A DNA stretch of 64,000 bases, taken from Pithys albifrons albifrons (lineage: Eukaryota > Chordata > Aves > Passeriformes > Thamnophilidae). Both the position numbers and the translations under genes were made by a program. The notes beneath the pieces are model-generated. The model saw nothing but the letters and a program-made list of their open reading frames with translations. It did no database searches and was not told the DNA's origin. The DNA is taken from positions 12,284,660 through 12,348,659 of the forward strand of contig NC_092465.1 in assembly GCF_047495875.1 (NCBI RefSeq), given 5' to 3'. Position 1 is the stretch's first letter. Every line of letters starts with the position of its first letter. Positions 1-13,990 of this stretch are shown here, piece by piece.

Positions 1-3000
1 TTCCCCAGTGACCTGGCCCCAGCCCTGGCAGGAGCCTGCTGGAGGAGACTCATTGCAGAAGTGCATGTAACACTGACCTCAGGGAGGAGAGGCCAGGCCA
101 GACAAGAAATGGCCATCCCTTGCTGTGATGGGAAAAAAAGTCCTGCAAAGCTTTAGGGAAGTTGCTGGGGCAACAGAAGCATGGAAGTCAACCTGAGCAT
201 GAGACTGGGATAGAGGATGCCTCTTTCCAGCACAGATTGGATGGTTGTGTGCTTGTTCAGGTCCAGAGAAAGGCCATCACTCATTGGATCCCCAGTCATG
301 AATCCATTTGTGGGGAACACAGGATTATAGTCAATATATGCATGTAAAGGGCTGAGGAAGGTTGTTTCAGTAGCATGGCCAGTATCTGGGTACCCAGCTG
401 TGCATGGCTTTCCTCTGCCAAGACTATGGGAGGATGATGACACCACTGCAGCTGTTGTGCCCCCTGGACTGCTGCAGCACAGGAGATGCTTACATGTTTC
501 AGATTCTCCCTGGGGATCTGACTGCAGCCAAAGGTTTGGGAAATACTGGCCTGTTAATCCCAAGGCCCCTGTGCAATATTACTCCATTCTCCATGCCTCT
601 TTGTCATAACTTGGCACCTACCAAACAGACCCAGCAAAGCCATTGCTTTCCAAAAAACTACTATTTATATCCAAACTCCAGAGCCAACCTATGAACCAGG
701 AGCCAGTGACTCCTCTTTCTGCATGGCACAAGGCCAGTGGGAATGGCTGCTTGTTCCTTGAGGCAGGCAAGATGCACAGGGACAATACTCATGGGGTTCA
801 ACCCACTGAGGGGCCCAGGGCTGGAGTGCTCAGCAGGAGAGAGTACTGGGACACAAGAAAAAGGCAAAGGCTTGTTTGGGAGTGGAGGAGACTGGGAGCA
901 GCCGAGCGGACAGCGGAGAGGACAGCGAGGGCAGTGTAAACCAGACCGAGCTAACACGAGGCCGGGGGGATTACAGAGTGCCAGGGAAGCTGCTCACAAA
1001 CACATTGGGGACACAGCAACCCTCCAGAGCTGAGGGGTAATGAGTAATTAATAAGGAGAGGGATGACATTCATAATGACTCAAAAATGTCCGAGATAATG
1101 AACTCCTTTTCTTTAAATCCACCTTTAACAAGAAAGCTGAGGGAAAGGATTTAGATCAATTAAGAAGTAAAGAAAAGCAATCTTGTAAAAATAGCTATTG
1201 ACACAAGCAAGTGGGAGAACGGCTGAAAAGTCTTTCCATGGTGGTGTATAAAACAACTGTGTATGGCATAAAGACACTCATAAGTGACAGCAGGTAGAGT
1301 AGCAGACAAAGGGGAACTTCAGAATACATTTAACAAACATTGTGAATGTGACAGGGAGACTGGTGACACTGTCTGTCTTCTTGCTGATGAACTCTGGGGA
1401 CACCATGGTGGGGAGCAGCAGGAGGTAGGGACCACAGTCTACTCCTGTGGGACGCAGCAGCCCTCTGTGAGCATCACCAGCTACTACTGGAAAATGAATA
1501 TGCAGTGACCCTTAAATCAATGGCCCTGTTACCTTCAGACTACCAAAACTTAGGGGAGACAAAAGAGGCTGGAAACATTGGAGCTGCTCCTAAAACAGGT
1601 TCATTACCTCACTATTAGAAGAAATGTTTTTGTCTCCCTCTGACTGCCATGCAGCAGGACACTGGGATATTCTCTCCCTTGTCCTGGTGACCCAGCTTCT
1701 TAACACCATAACCCCATCTCCCTCCCTTGCTGAGGAATAACCCCTGTAAATTCCACTGTGCCTGGACCTGTCTCCTGGTCCCTCTGCTGGTGCCTTGGCT
1801 CAGGATCTGTCCTGCTTCCCCTGTGCCAAAATGCTCCCTCATGGCACAAGCTATGGCTGGCTCAGCATCTCTGAGTGGGTTGGTGCTTGGGACCAGAAGG
1901 GTTAAACGGATGGCTCTGTCACAGGGGCAGTTTCTTGACTGCTGGTCTATAAATAGGAGCTGGGTTTCTAATCTGCTTGCCACTCATTTCCACTCCCTGC
2001 CAGTTTTTTCCTGCTTTTTCCTGCAAGGAGGTACCTGCAACAGCTACAGTTTGCAGCCTCACAGGCAACGCTGGGAGAGGGAGAGGAGCAGCCAAGTCCT
2101 GCCCAATGAGACTCATCTGTGAGTCCTCCGTTAACCCATTCTAGTTAAAACAACAACAGAAGAAAGCAAAAAACCCCCAAAAAACCCACCAAGCCCTGCC
2201 CTTGCAGGGGCTCTACAATCTTGATCTATGTTGAGTCCCCAGCCCAGTTTGACTTCCTGCCTTGCTCCTCCAGAGCTGCCTCAGAGCCATCCTCTTTTTG
2301 GAACAGGTGAAGCCCTTGATCAAGTGCTGTAAGCTGATGTAGAAGACCCAGTTCTGCTCCCTGGGTGAAAAATCCCACTAGAGAGGGAGCCGGGAGTGAG
2401 GACTGACAGGATTTTTGGTCTCTTGGCAAGTCTCCCATCTGCTGGCTACCCCTGAGCCTGCACCCCCTGCCCTATCTCCTCCATCTCTCCAACAGCACTA
2501 GCAACTCCATCCCTGCCAAGCACCAGGCTGTAAATCCTTGTGAAGGGTGTGAGGACTTGCTGGAAGAAGGGACTCAGGGTTTGCACAGAGAAGGTCTGTG
2601 AAGAAAAGCTGGCCTCTGACTGGAACAAGGAAGACATGGCCAGGTTGGAGGGTGGCCAGAGATGAGCAAGGAGATGACTCCCAGCAAACTTGATCTGGGC
2701 TGCATAAGAGGGAAAAGAAGAAGCCCAGGGAGACATGAGAGCAGCCCTCAAATACGCAAGAGGCAAATGCAAAGAGGGTGTAATCTCTGTGGAAGGGCAA
2801 GACATCTTGGGCTTAGCATGAAAAATTTAGATGAGGAAATCTTGTTAATTAGTCAGAGTAATAATGTTGACTTGTTTCCAGGCCTAATTTTAACAGATGA
2901 TTTGAGCAAGCATGTGAAGGGGAAAGTAACTCTTAAAAATGAGCCAGTGCATGAATCCTTCTGTTGTCTTGGCCTGTCGCATATTTGTCCTCTTAACTTT

Positions 3001-6000
3001 AAAACTCAGCTTGGATAAGCTCTTCTGTTGATGGACAATGAATAGACTTGAGATGAATTGGCCAAAAAGTGGGGTGGTTCAGTGCATGGCTCCTTCTGAG
3101 AAGTGTCCACACAGCCAGGTCAGGTGCATATCCCAGGGGCCTTTCCCTGTGTGCCCACCTCAAGCTTCACTGCTGCCAACAGACATTTCCAAGGCTGCTG
3201 ACTCACCAAAATGGGAATGTTCTACCAAAAAACATTGAGTTTGATAAAATCACTAATGGGATCCTGTTGGCTTCCCTGGCAGCTTGGCTCTGTGCCCTGA
3301 ATTTGGAGTGGCTGCTGGGAGTGGGGTTGGTCTTTGCAGCCGAAGAAGTGTGATGCTTGGGGCTCCCTAGTGTGATGGCTCTGCTGAGGATCTGGAGGGG
3401 CTGTGCCAAGCCAGGATACCCTGGTGTATCTGCAGCTGCACATCCCCCAGCACTCTGCCCTGAGCTGCCCCTAGTGCTTCTTGTGTCATGGGTTCTCCTT
3501 CATGGAACATGTCTTGCTGCAGACACCAAACTATCTCTTTTCCCTTAAAAATAGTGTTTGTTTGTTTGTTTTTAAGAGTGTCAATACAGCCTGTTGACCA
3601 GAGTCAGCTCTGCCTTGCAGACCAGCCTGAGCTAAGAATGCTGTGTTGGAGACAGTTAAATAGCTTGCCCCCAGCTGCACCCCAGCTCTTCTTGCCCTGG
3701 GAGGATGGGGAGCACCTACCCAGAGCGACAGTGGTAGTAATTTAGTCCTGTCTTGCAACAGACCAGCTCTTCTGGCAAACAATAAGAAATAAATGGAGGT
3801 TATTTCTCTTGTGGAACCAACCCAGGTAATCCAAAATCTCTGGTTGCTTTTGCATCCATTGGTGCTGGAGAAGCACCACCAGCTCAGCTTGGATCCCAGC
3901 AGGCTCAGCCTGCACTGTGTTCATCTGAGCCCTCCCAGGCTCCCCAGAGCTGGGGCTAAAGGTTTGGCCACACTCTTCCTCTCTTGGCTGTGCCCTCTCA
4001 GCACTGTTATGGGTGTTCCTGGGACCATAAAGGGCTCCTGGTTCCTCTTCACCTGTTGCTGGTCTGCCTTTGCTCAGCTCCAGTGAAAAAAGCATAATTA
4101 GGCATCTAATTCCCAAGTGTTGCCTCCAACATCCCTGTGAAAACCTCAACCAGGCACCTGGAGCAGGCTGTTCAATCACAGCTGGACCCAGGGCAATGCC
4201 CAACTCCACTGCTGCTGAGATTGCATCATTCTCCAGAATCCCTTCTGATGACTCCAGCAGCTGCTGCAATGGGGTCCCCTTTGCTCAGGGAGCTCTTTTG
4301 CACTCGGGTGCTGCTGCAACAAGTTCAGGCTGTCAGCCTCTGCTCCCAGCTTTAACTATAAGGAAGACCACCTCCTCACAGGATTTTGGTAGGTGCTCCT
4401 GCCAGCCTGTGCTGACATGTGACCCTGGCCATCACCATGCAGCCTGGCTGAATATTGGTTTCACAGTTTAGGGGCATTTGCAAGACTTTTGCTGTTCACC
4501 GGTTCCCACGCTTCTTGTTGCAGCTCCCTGTTTTATACGTGGCTGCAGATGGTCCCAACTAAAAGACCATGGTAGGATCTGTCTCTGGAAGTTTAGTGCA
4601 GCTTGAGAAGTCTCTGAAGGTTTTCGTTTCCAATGAGGTCCTTCACCATGCCATTAAGCCAAAACTGCTCCTGTCAGCTGGGGACCGAGAGCCAGGAGAT
4701 GGTATCCTTCCCCTCTTGCTGCTGAGAGGAGGCTGGGTGCTACTCCTGGCTAATCCTGGGTGTTCAGTGGTAGAGGACAGACCCAGTGTTTCCTCTGGGG
4801 CAAACCTTCACTAGTGGGAGGTGGGGCCAGGACAGCGCTTTTTTATTCAGAGTCAGCAGCTCAAATCCAACCTGTGCCAGAGGTAAGCAATTGCTTGGAG
4901 CAAGTGAGATCCTGAAAGGGATCTTGGCTTAATCCCTGATACCTCTGCAGCCAGGGCAGAGTACTTTGGCTCTCCAGTCAGTCCTCTGAGACCAGCCAGG
5001 GTCACTGTGGTGGAGGAATGGAATATTCTCTGTTGCTGCTTTAGAAAAGCCAATTCCCTATGAATCACCTGGGAAGCCAGCAGTTCCCCCTCATTGTTCT
5101 GGGACATGTCTGCAGATTGAAGCACTCCCTTGAGTGCAGCAGTCCTAGGATATGGGCAGGTCCTCTCAGTAGCGTCTTTTCCTGCAGTTGTTACCAACAT
5201 GTGGCTTCTCACTCCATTTTCTTTGGCTTTCAGTAACTGCCATGTTTTGGGTAAGTGCTAAACATTAACTTAGATTTATACTTAATAACTCAGTGGTGTG
5301 TTTGGAGCTCAGTGCGCAGGGAGGGGACACACCGAATCCCCTTTACCTGACCTTGCCAAAGGTTTAGGGATGCCAGAGCAAGAGAGTCACTGATTGCACA
5401 CCATCATTCATTGAGCACACACTTATGATTGGCTGAAGGCATAGTCAGGTATCCACCAAGTATTGTTTTCAACCACCAAGAATCTTTGATTTCCTTGATT
5501 AGCATAACTAGGAAGACCTTACTGATTTGAAAGCAGAGCAAAAAACCTTCTCAGCAGAGATCAAAGCCCTGGAGGGGACCGGTATGTACAGGAATGGCAT
5601 TAACAACTAATCCCTTCTAATCCAAGATGACATCCTTATCGCATGAGGGCATAAAATGTAATTAGACTTATATAGTGCTATCTCCAGAGTACTAAGCAAA
5701 TATTAACCAATCCATCTTCCCAGTGCTCCTGTGGGGACAGCCCAGTTACCCTGGCTGTGCAGGTGAGAAAACCAAGGTATGGGATGGTGCTCTAGCAGGG
5801 TCCCTTTCAGGAGAAGGCCATGCAAACCATGCACTCGGGAAAAAAAATACAGCAAGGCATTTATGATCACTGGGAGGTCTTTTGGAGACACAGAGCACAT
5901 CTTCATCCAAGGCCCCTGTCAACAAGGGGATGCTGTTTCTCTGCACTTCCAGGATCCTTGCAGAGCTATTACCTATCTTCATGGAGTTAAAACACATGTT

Positions 6001-9000
6001 CAGATATGGGCTTTCTTTACTGTTGAAATATGTTTAAATGATATCCAATCATTCCTTCAGCTCTGCTTCTGTTAGGGTTTGTTTTCTAAGTTTGCTTATG
6101 CCCCAGGTTCACCCCATCTCACAGATGCTGCAGAAGCCACCTTTGATAGGGGGAGCATTGCTGTCCCTTGGCTCTCTGAGATTAATTGGCCCTGAGACTG
6201 GTAATGCAGCTGATGGTCCCTGTCTGCATGGGGTGATGTCCCTTCCCTTTGAACCACAGCCAGGGTGCAGGTTTTACAGCCTGTCCTGAGGTCTCTAACC
6301 TGGCATACCTGGCGATGGGCAGGGAGCTCTTCCTCAGGCCCTGCCTGCACGATGCCTTTCAATGGGCTGTGGGTTTTTTTTCTTTAGAATCTGATTTGCA
6401 GCAGGGGGGGAATGTGATCCTCTTATCAGTGTTGGTTAGCACTGGCTGCCCTTGACAAAGAGCTGCTTGTGATGGAGGAAGACACTTATAAACAGCCACC
6501 AAGTTTCTCAAGGTCTTGGGATAAGATTATATTTCTTAGACTGGCAATGCTCTCTGCTTTAAAAGCAGTTGGATATATTAGAGTGTGAAGTATAAATTCC
6601 TGGGTTTGACCGGTCTCTAAAATCAAATCAAATACATCCACCAAAAGGCTACTGGCATTTTAATATGCTCCTCTTTGCTGGTGTTGTTCTCTTGACTTGG
6701 GAACATCACTCTTGAAGATCTGTCACAACACACCTTTATCAGACGGCCTGGGAAGAACTGTGTGGTGTGGTGTGAGGAGAGACAGAATGTCCTCCAAGTG
6801 CTCCCCAGCTCTGGGTCACCTCTCTCCACCGCGAGCTGCTCCCACACCCTGCAGGAACCAGACAGGGAATATTTTGTTTTATTTTCCCCTAGAATATTGG
6901 AAGTGAATGAAACAAACCAGTGAAGGTTAGGAGTCATGGGTTTGTTTGGTTTATTAATAAAGTTTAGATTTTCTGGAATAGAAAAGAAGACGCTGTCTGC
7001 AGAAAACATCAGCAAACTTTTCCTGGCACTAGGAAAGACAGAATGCCATTGAGGCAGAAAGATGTGGAAGTGGTTCATGGAAAGCTCTTTAGACACTGGT
7101 CCCTTTGGAGTTGAGACCGTGCTGTACTTTTAGTGGGAGTCATACCTCACTGGGCTGATGGCAGAATCCAGCCCCAGCCCTCCCTTGGCTTCTTCCCTCC
7201 CTACTCTCTGCACTGTGCTGGCACCACCAGCTGCATGGCCACACTGGGACTCAGATCCAAACTGAAGAACAGAACTGCCAGAGCAGAACTGTTCACCCCA
7301 GAACCCACAGTGGGACACCTCACTTGCTGAGAAGTCAGTGGCACAGCAGTTTCTGCCTGCTGAGGGGCTGCTGTTCACTCTGTGTTTACGATGGCCAAAA
7401 AATTGCCTTCTAACTGAGGCAATTAAAACCCCAAATTCTGCATGCTGCAGGATAAAGAGCAAACTTTTTCCTTTTAGGCAGCTCACCTGACACTGCTCTT
7501 CTAGCTTTATAATGTCACCAGTGCACTGCTGGTGTGACTTGGCCAATGTGTTCTCTAAAAGCCATTGAAAATGTTCCCTTTTCTTGCCCAAGGGCCCCTG
7601 GCTCCAGAGTCACTGGGTTTCCTCCCTCTGCTTCTGGAGCTCAGGCTGCCCAGATTAAATCATGTATTGAAAAATTCCATAACAGCTTCCGACCTCAATG
7701 AATAGCATATTCAAGGCCACTGGAAGGCTCTTGAATTATCTAGTTCAATGGTTTTCAACCATTATTTTTATTTCCAGTAGAGATGGGAATCCCCAAAAGT
7801 CACATCTACAGCCAGCTGACCTGCCAAGTGCCGTCACTTTCTACAGGAGTGGAAATAACACCTGGAGCAACCTGGGCCCTTGCAGGTTCTCCAGGTCACT
7901 GGCTGAAATCTGCTGCAACACAACCCCCTCATCCAGGAGGAGCCATGGGATTGCATCTGCTGGCATCAAAATCATCACAGGTGAAAGGCTGCAGAGGAAC
8001 ACTTGATCACATTTATCCACAGGGTTCAAAAAGCAGTGAGTGGCCACCAGGCATGCAAGGAGCCAGGATGAGGACTACAGAGCTGTGTCCCTTCCACTCT
8101 GTGTCACTGCAAATGATCCTGAGCAGATCCTGGATAGCATGTTTTAGTGCCTGGATGATGGACAGACACACTTCCTCTGGTTGGGAGTATGTGGGTGTGG
8201 GTGAAAGTGGGTTTGCTTTTAAAACAAAATCCTCTTCCTGTCCTCCAAAATCTCATTTTGAGACTTGCTGTGTCCTATGATCACTCTGCAGATTTCCCAC
8301 TGTGAGTAATGCTAATGCTTCTGTCTTTACCCATGTCCTGTTGCTCCTATTTTGTTGTATTAAAACACCTTGGGGGGGTTTTTGGTTTTGGTTTTGTTTT
8401 GTTTTTAGTATGTTTGTCTTTTTACTCTGAGTTTGGAGATTTGGCATCTTTCACGTGTCTTCCTCAGTCTGTATGACTCAGGCAATCTTAGTATGCTCTT
8501 ACAGTTAATCAAATTTTAAATTTTTCTAAGTACTACTAGAGAGAGTTGTGGTAGTAAAGTTATTAATATTTGCAACAGAGGGGTCTGGCTAAGGAGCTAT
8601 GTTTACTAAAAGCACATTTCCAGAAGGTGCCAGGCTGTGACTGTTCCCAGCTCCCCGCTGCTGACCTAGGATAACATCTGCGTGTCACCCCAATGACCTC
8701 TACCAAGAGACTTCCCCTCATATCCTCACGTTACTTACTGTTTAATTCCTTAGATTGGGGCAGTTAGCAAGCTACCTAAAGAGGCCATCCCTCCCATTTT
8801 GTAAATATTATCACAGTGTGTGGGGATTTTTGAATTCCCCATGATTCCAAGTCATGCTGAACACTGGCACCAATGGTAAAGACTGTTCTTCAATGCAGTT
8901 TATGCTTGGATTGCTGGATTAAGAGTAATTTTACTCACTGCTAAGGTTAGAAAAGTCCAGAAAGAAACCTTCAGGAAGAAGAACTCAAGAATAATTTCTT

Positions 9001-10814
9001 TTATGCTTTTGAAGGAAAAAAGCACAGGAGGCATGTATAATGATAAAATCAAAATGTTAGGTGCTCCAAATAAATGGAGACTATTGAGAAGCAGCGATGA
9101 AGATCAGATATAAATTGTGCTGTTTGACACAGCCAAGTAGATTATGTCATCCTGGGTTTATTCTATTTATTAATCATAAAAGTAACAGTATTGTCTCACC
9201 ATTAATAATCTTGGTGACTGCTACTGGTCACACTAGGTGTTAAGAGCTGGACACTGCTAGATTGGCTCAGCTTCCTCTTCAGTGTTACCACCTCCCTTTT
9301 GTTTGTGTTAAGTCCCTTCCCGAGAGATGTTTATGAACTGTGATAAGTTTCCTAACCTTGTTTTGATAAATGAAAGCAGATGTTTGGCAGGATTCATCTG
9401 ATTCATTTCCAGTGTTTACAGACAGTGGGACAGCACTGGCATGGTCCAGGGAGTCTAGGATGCTGTGCATCCTATCCTAAACAAATGTTTACATTCATTC
9501 AAACAAAGAAGGCAGAGCTACACCTTGTAAGTAACTAAAACTACCACAACCTTACCCTCCTATTGCACACTAGTATTTATATTTTGTTGTATCTTTATCT
9601 ACAATAACCTTTCTTCAAGACTGCAGATTTCTTTTAAAATGGGCCACCTGTACCTATAGAATAAAACTCTTGATTGAATTATTCTGTGGTAACACAGTTG
9701 TTTAGCTGCTGCCTTATAAACAGACATGTCAGGAGTGGTTATTCTGTTCCCTGCTCAGGGTCAGCTAGGAGCAAGCCCACATTGTATTTCAGTGTCAGAG
9801 GAACTCATGTCCTGGGATGAACCAGCAAAATGCCTTTATGGAGAGAATAATGTTGCATTTATAAGAACATGTGCAGAGGTTGGGGAGTAATTTTGTGTCC
9901 TCCTGGCTCTTGAGATGGAAATGGAGATGGTTTGTGTGCTAAACCTTTTAATCTCGGTTAATTGATTGCCAATTCATCTGAGGCAGTTAATAGGTTTGGA
10001 GAAGCCGATGGGATATCTCTCTCAGGATATAATTATTTCTGTAATTCCTTACTCGAGCTGAAAGTAAATGTTGGTTAATTGGCACTGATAGATTAAAGTA
10101 GAATAAAGGAAAACTTTCTGTGGAAGTCTGAGGCTTGTCTTTACTATGAAATAGGGGGATGTTTCTAGCCTAGCATAAAATCCTACTGAAGACAATAGTT
10201 TCTGCTTTGTGCAGTGAGCTTCAATTATATCCTCAGTGTCTGTTGTCTCTCTAGTCCAACAGCTGTTCGACAATTAGGAGGCAAGAAATAGGTAATTTTT
10301 GCCATGCTATAGCCAGCAGTACCAAATACTGTGCATCTGAACTGCTGCTGACCTTCCCTAACTACATCATGGGAAAAGTTAAAGTAATGGTCCCCAGGAG
10401 GGCTGGGCAGTGAGGTTAGTTATTTCACTATGAAAACAAACTGACAAGTCTTCTTCTGGAAGTGAAGACATAGCAGTTCTGCGCTTTGGTCACTTGGATC
10501 ATCTTATCTGAGGATATTCATTACTGTTCATGCCCTCAGATGGTATTCCATCCTGCTCCAAGAAGTCTTTATGAACAGCACAAAGGTACCTCAGTGGTCA
10601 GGTGATTTGTGTATTAAAGAGACATGAAATTTGTGCAGATTTGTCTTAAAAAATTTGGAAACAACAGTGTCGTAAAACAGTGCCCTGAGTTGTGTAGGAA
10701 TGTACTAAAATTGTCACATTTCTACTGGTCTCCCTAAGGTCATTGTAAAGCCATATCCATGTACCACACTGTTCCTGTGGGAAGATTAAGTGTCTATGTT
10801 AGATAATAGAATAC
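1..10814. other. Upstream intergenic DNA
   Basis: No ORF here has recognisable protein similarity or splice support. I noticed a promoter-like patch at 1948-2124, a (TTTG)-type stretch near 3556 and a G/T-rich stretch at 8365-8405. The segments around 1030-1170 and 9900-10080 are AT-rich with TAATTA/TTAATTG motifs and could be conserved non-coding DNA, unproven. From vertebrate gene order I would expect CLASP1 upstream, but I see no CLASP1 coding exon. Confidence 0.6.
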
Positions 10815-11030
10815 TAGAAAAAGGTTGTTCACCCAGAGGGTGGTTGGGCACTGGAACAGGGTCCTCAGGGAAGTGGTCAGAGCACCAAGGCTGGCAGAGT
10901 TCAAGAAGCATTTGGACAATGCTCTCAGGCACATGGTTAAACTATTGGGGATGTACTGCACAGGACAAGCAGTTGGACTTCAATGATTCTTGTGGCTCCC
11001 TTCCAACTCAGGATATTCTGTGATTCTGTG
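10815..11030 (+). mobile_element. CR1 LINE 3' end
   Basis: Contains AGAAAAAGGTTGTTCACCCA, GGGCACTGGAACAGGGTCCT and TCCCTTCCAACTCAGGATA, and ends in a direct ATTCTGTG repeat at 11015-11030, the typical CR1 terminus. Confidence 0.9.
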
Positions 11031-12544
11031 ACCTTTCTTCCACCTACATGGTTTTGACATTGCTGTAATCTGCTATTTTTTGTCAGGTAATTCTGAAGTT
11101 CATCCCTGTATGCATAAGAAGAAAGTGAAAGCTCAGACTTCAGTGCAGCATATCCCACCTTGAAAGAGATGGCTTCTCATGGTCTAACTGTATGGCTTTT
11201 AAGGAGAGCTAGATGGGTACTCATCCCCCTAGGATTTATTCACACATCCATCACTGTCTTGGTCAGTTTGCCCTTAAGTTTTCTGCAAGGTAAGACTACT
11301 TGCTTGTTACTTAACGGTGATGAGATATTTGCAGATATAAGATGCATCCACACTGTGTGCCATCATAGGAAGTTAATATAAATGTATTAACTTGCCCCAT
11401 AGGACTTGCAGAGATGAGAGGTGACACCTTGTACAAGCAGGAAGTCTGGGATATTCTGAGGGAACAAGAAATGCTGAGGAAATAAATGCATTTGTAACTA
11501 GCAGTAGAGAACAGTCTGCACTCACCTCACCTTACCTTACCTTGCAGAAAACTTGGGAGGCTTCATTATTTGACTTAGAAATGGCTATGCAAACACAATA
11601 AAAAAAGAGTCTTAAAATTGGTTTATAAAAATAAAGGAAGTAACATGTTATTAGAATAATTATACAAATTACTGTCATTTAAAAATTGCTTTTACGTAGG
11701 GATATTCCAGTTGAGAATAATTACAGTCAGACTACATGTAGCTAATACAAGAAAACCACGCTCCCTTTTCCAGTCTATCTTCTTCTTAGTTATGTATTTG
11801 TTGTGTGAATCCTCTAACTAGAGCATTTTTATAAAAAAACCTCATTTCATGAAAACTTTGCTTTGAAGCAAAGAACTATTATTATTATTATTATTATTAT
11901 TATTGTCATTGTTTCCTCATATTTTGAGTTTTCAGAAATCATAGTGTTTGTGAAGGACTAGTGGACTTGCAGCTGTAAATTGTGATTCTGCTAAAGTACA
12001 AAGATTTCTCTGAGGGACTACTGAAAGGCATTTTGAGTATATGAAGGATCTTACAATGTTTTCCTTTCAAAGACTTTAAAATGTCTCTGAAGTGTTTAAG
12101 GGGAGATGAAAGACTGTAATGTACTTCATGCTTTGAGCTGTTCTGCAATGCCTTGGGGTGAAGCATTTCAGATCTTTTTACATGCTCAATTGTGTCTAAT
12201 AATTATCCTGGTGTAATTTCATGTCTGAGGAGTTTACATTGGACAGGACGGGTCTGCTTGACAGTATTACTTTGCCAGGTCCATATTATAAATCCTTTCC
12301 TCTAGAGTTAAAAATAACCACTTTTCAGCATTCTTTTGGACAGAAGTCTCATCAGGGCAGGACAGTATATGCAGTAGAACAGTAAGTAGACCTTTTACCT
12401 TGAGTCTCTTCAGAATTTGCAAAGCTTGGACATCCTATGTGTGCTTGGGTATTACATGTGTGGTAAAGACCTGGACATTGCCTTGAGCAGGAAGGGAACT
12501 GTGGGCACATACATTAAAACCTATGTGAGGACCATAGTATCCCT
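11031..12544. other. Intergenic DNA between two CR1 copies
   Basis: Apart from the ATT microsatellite at 11876, I see no gene or repeat here. Confidence 0.6.
11876..11905. repeat. (ATT)n microsatellite
   Basis: About ten uninterrupted ATT units, preceded by AAAGAACT and followed by GTCATTG. Confidence 0.95.
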
Positions 12545-13335
12545 TGCAGAATTTCACAGATTTGTTGAAATGTTGGTGGGAAGAGACCTCTGAATGTCTA
12601 AATCTAAACTCCACCTCAAAATAGGGCTGGAGCCTACAGTGAATTGCATCAACTATGACTCTGCTGCTGGAATCTTGAACACCTCCAAGGATGAAGATAC
12701 CACGGCCTGTCTGGTAACTTGTTCCACTCCTCTAGTGAAGAAGTTTTTGTTAGTGCTCAATTTAACTTCCAAGGCCAATGTGTGGACATTGGCTTAATCA
12801 ATGTCTTTGCATAGTGGCTGTTACTAGGTCCTGTCTTGACTTCAGCATCATCAGACTCAGCAAGCCTAAGGCCTTCAAGCTCTCCTCACAGGAGGTGTGC
12901 TCTATACACTGAGTGTTTTAGTTGACCTGCTGGATCCTGTCCAAATTCTTCACCTCTGTCTTGAACAAGAGGCTCAAACAGGTGCTGTCCCACCAGCACC
13001 AGGGAGAAGGGGCAGTAACTTCCCTTGATCTCCTGCACTGCAAGGAGTGGTTTGCCTCATTTGTGATAAGAGGGAACTGTTGCTTCCCATTTAATCTGTC
13101 TTTCAAGGTAACACATGGGTCCTCCTCAGTAGGTCTGCTCTTCAGTCAGTTGGTTCCCAGCCTGAACAGACACGTGGGGTTATTCCAGCTTGATGCAGTG
13201 CTTTGCATGGCTCTACACAACTTAAGGTTTCTCTCGGCCTCAAGTTTCCCACGGTCCTGCTGGATCAAAGCACTGGTGGTCAGTATGCCAACCACCCAGT
13301 GCTGTCTGCAAATCTGCAGAGGGTGCCTTCTGCCT
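12545..13335 (-). mobile_element. CR1 LINE 3' fragment (about 0.8 kb)
   Basis: The + strand reads as the reverse complement of an avian CR1 3' region: a degraded GTGGGAAGAGACCTC start, GTCTGGTAACTTGTTCCACT, GAAGAAGTTTTTGTTAGTG, CAAGCTCTCCTCACAGGAG and GACCTGCTGGATCCTG blocks. It is the longest CR1 in the window and is clearly diverged. The right boundary is uncertain. ORFs across it (e.g. 12922-13368) are repeat-derived. Confidence 0.75.
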
Positions 13336-13954
13336 CTTGTTCAGGCTTTTAGAACTCTCTTTCCATGAGGAGAGAGGACACAGCCTTGGTCTGTGGCTTC
13401 TATGGACTAGACATCTTCTGGCATCTCTTCTACTTTCCCACACCCCCCTCTGACAAAGCTGGCTGAAGCAGTCAGTTCTTGCTGTGGCCCAGCTCCTGGC
13501 CACTCCTTTCCCCCTTTCCTCTCCCTTCTTGTGCTGACACCAGTGTTTGGGGCAGGGTGGCAGACCAGGCTGGTGGGTGGATGTGGGATACATGCAGCCA
13601 TCACAGATATTTTTGTCCCAGCTGCAATTTTTCAGCTGTGAAGCAAAGCTCTCTCAGTCAGAAGAGCTGTGAGCAGAGCTGGGCTGTTGTTGGCTCTGGG
13701 TGACGATGCTTTGCCTCCTGCCACTGCTCCCCACAAAGCACTGGGTGGTGACGGTCTGCATGCTCTGCCAGCCTGGTGTGTGTGTATGTGAGGGTGTGAT
13801 GTGTTCATGCTGTTCCAGCCAGGAGACCTGACGCTGCTGGAGTTGGCAGTACACATGGTGACCTCGGGCAGAGAAACTGTAACTAACCCCCAGACATGTA
13901 CCGGGCACAGATGTTTGCAGACTCAGTGTCTGCTGCTGGCCAAAAAGTACGTGG

Positions 13955-13990
13955 TTTTTTCTTTTTTTTTTAATTTCTTTTTTTTTTTTT
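13955..13990. repeat. Interrupted poly-T tract
   Basis: T runs broken by a single C and AATTTC; this gives the Phe-rich end of a spurious ORF. Confidence 0.9.

Noticed and set aside
3742..4269. 175-codon minus-strand ORF
   Set aside because: No recognisable domain or family, no splice or promoter support, and other ORFs overlap it on the opposite strand. This length is expected by chance in 64 kb.
12922..13368. 148-codon plus-strand ORF
   Set aside because: It largely coincides with the antisense strand of a CR1 fragment.
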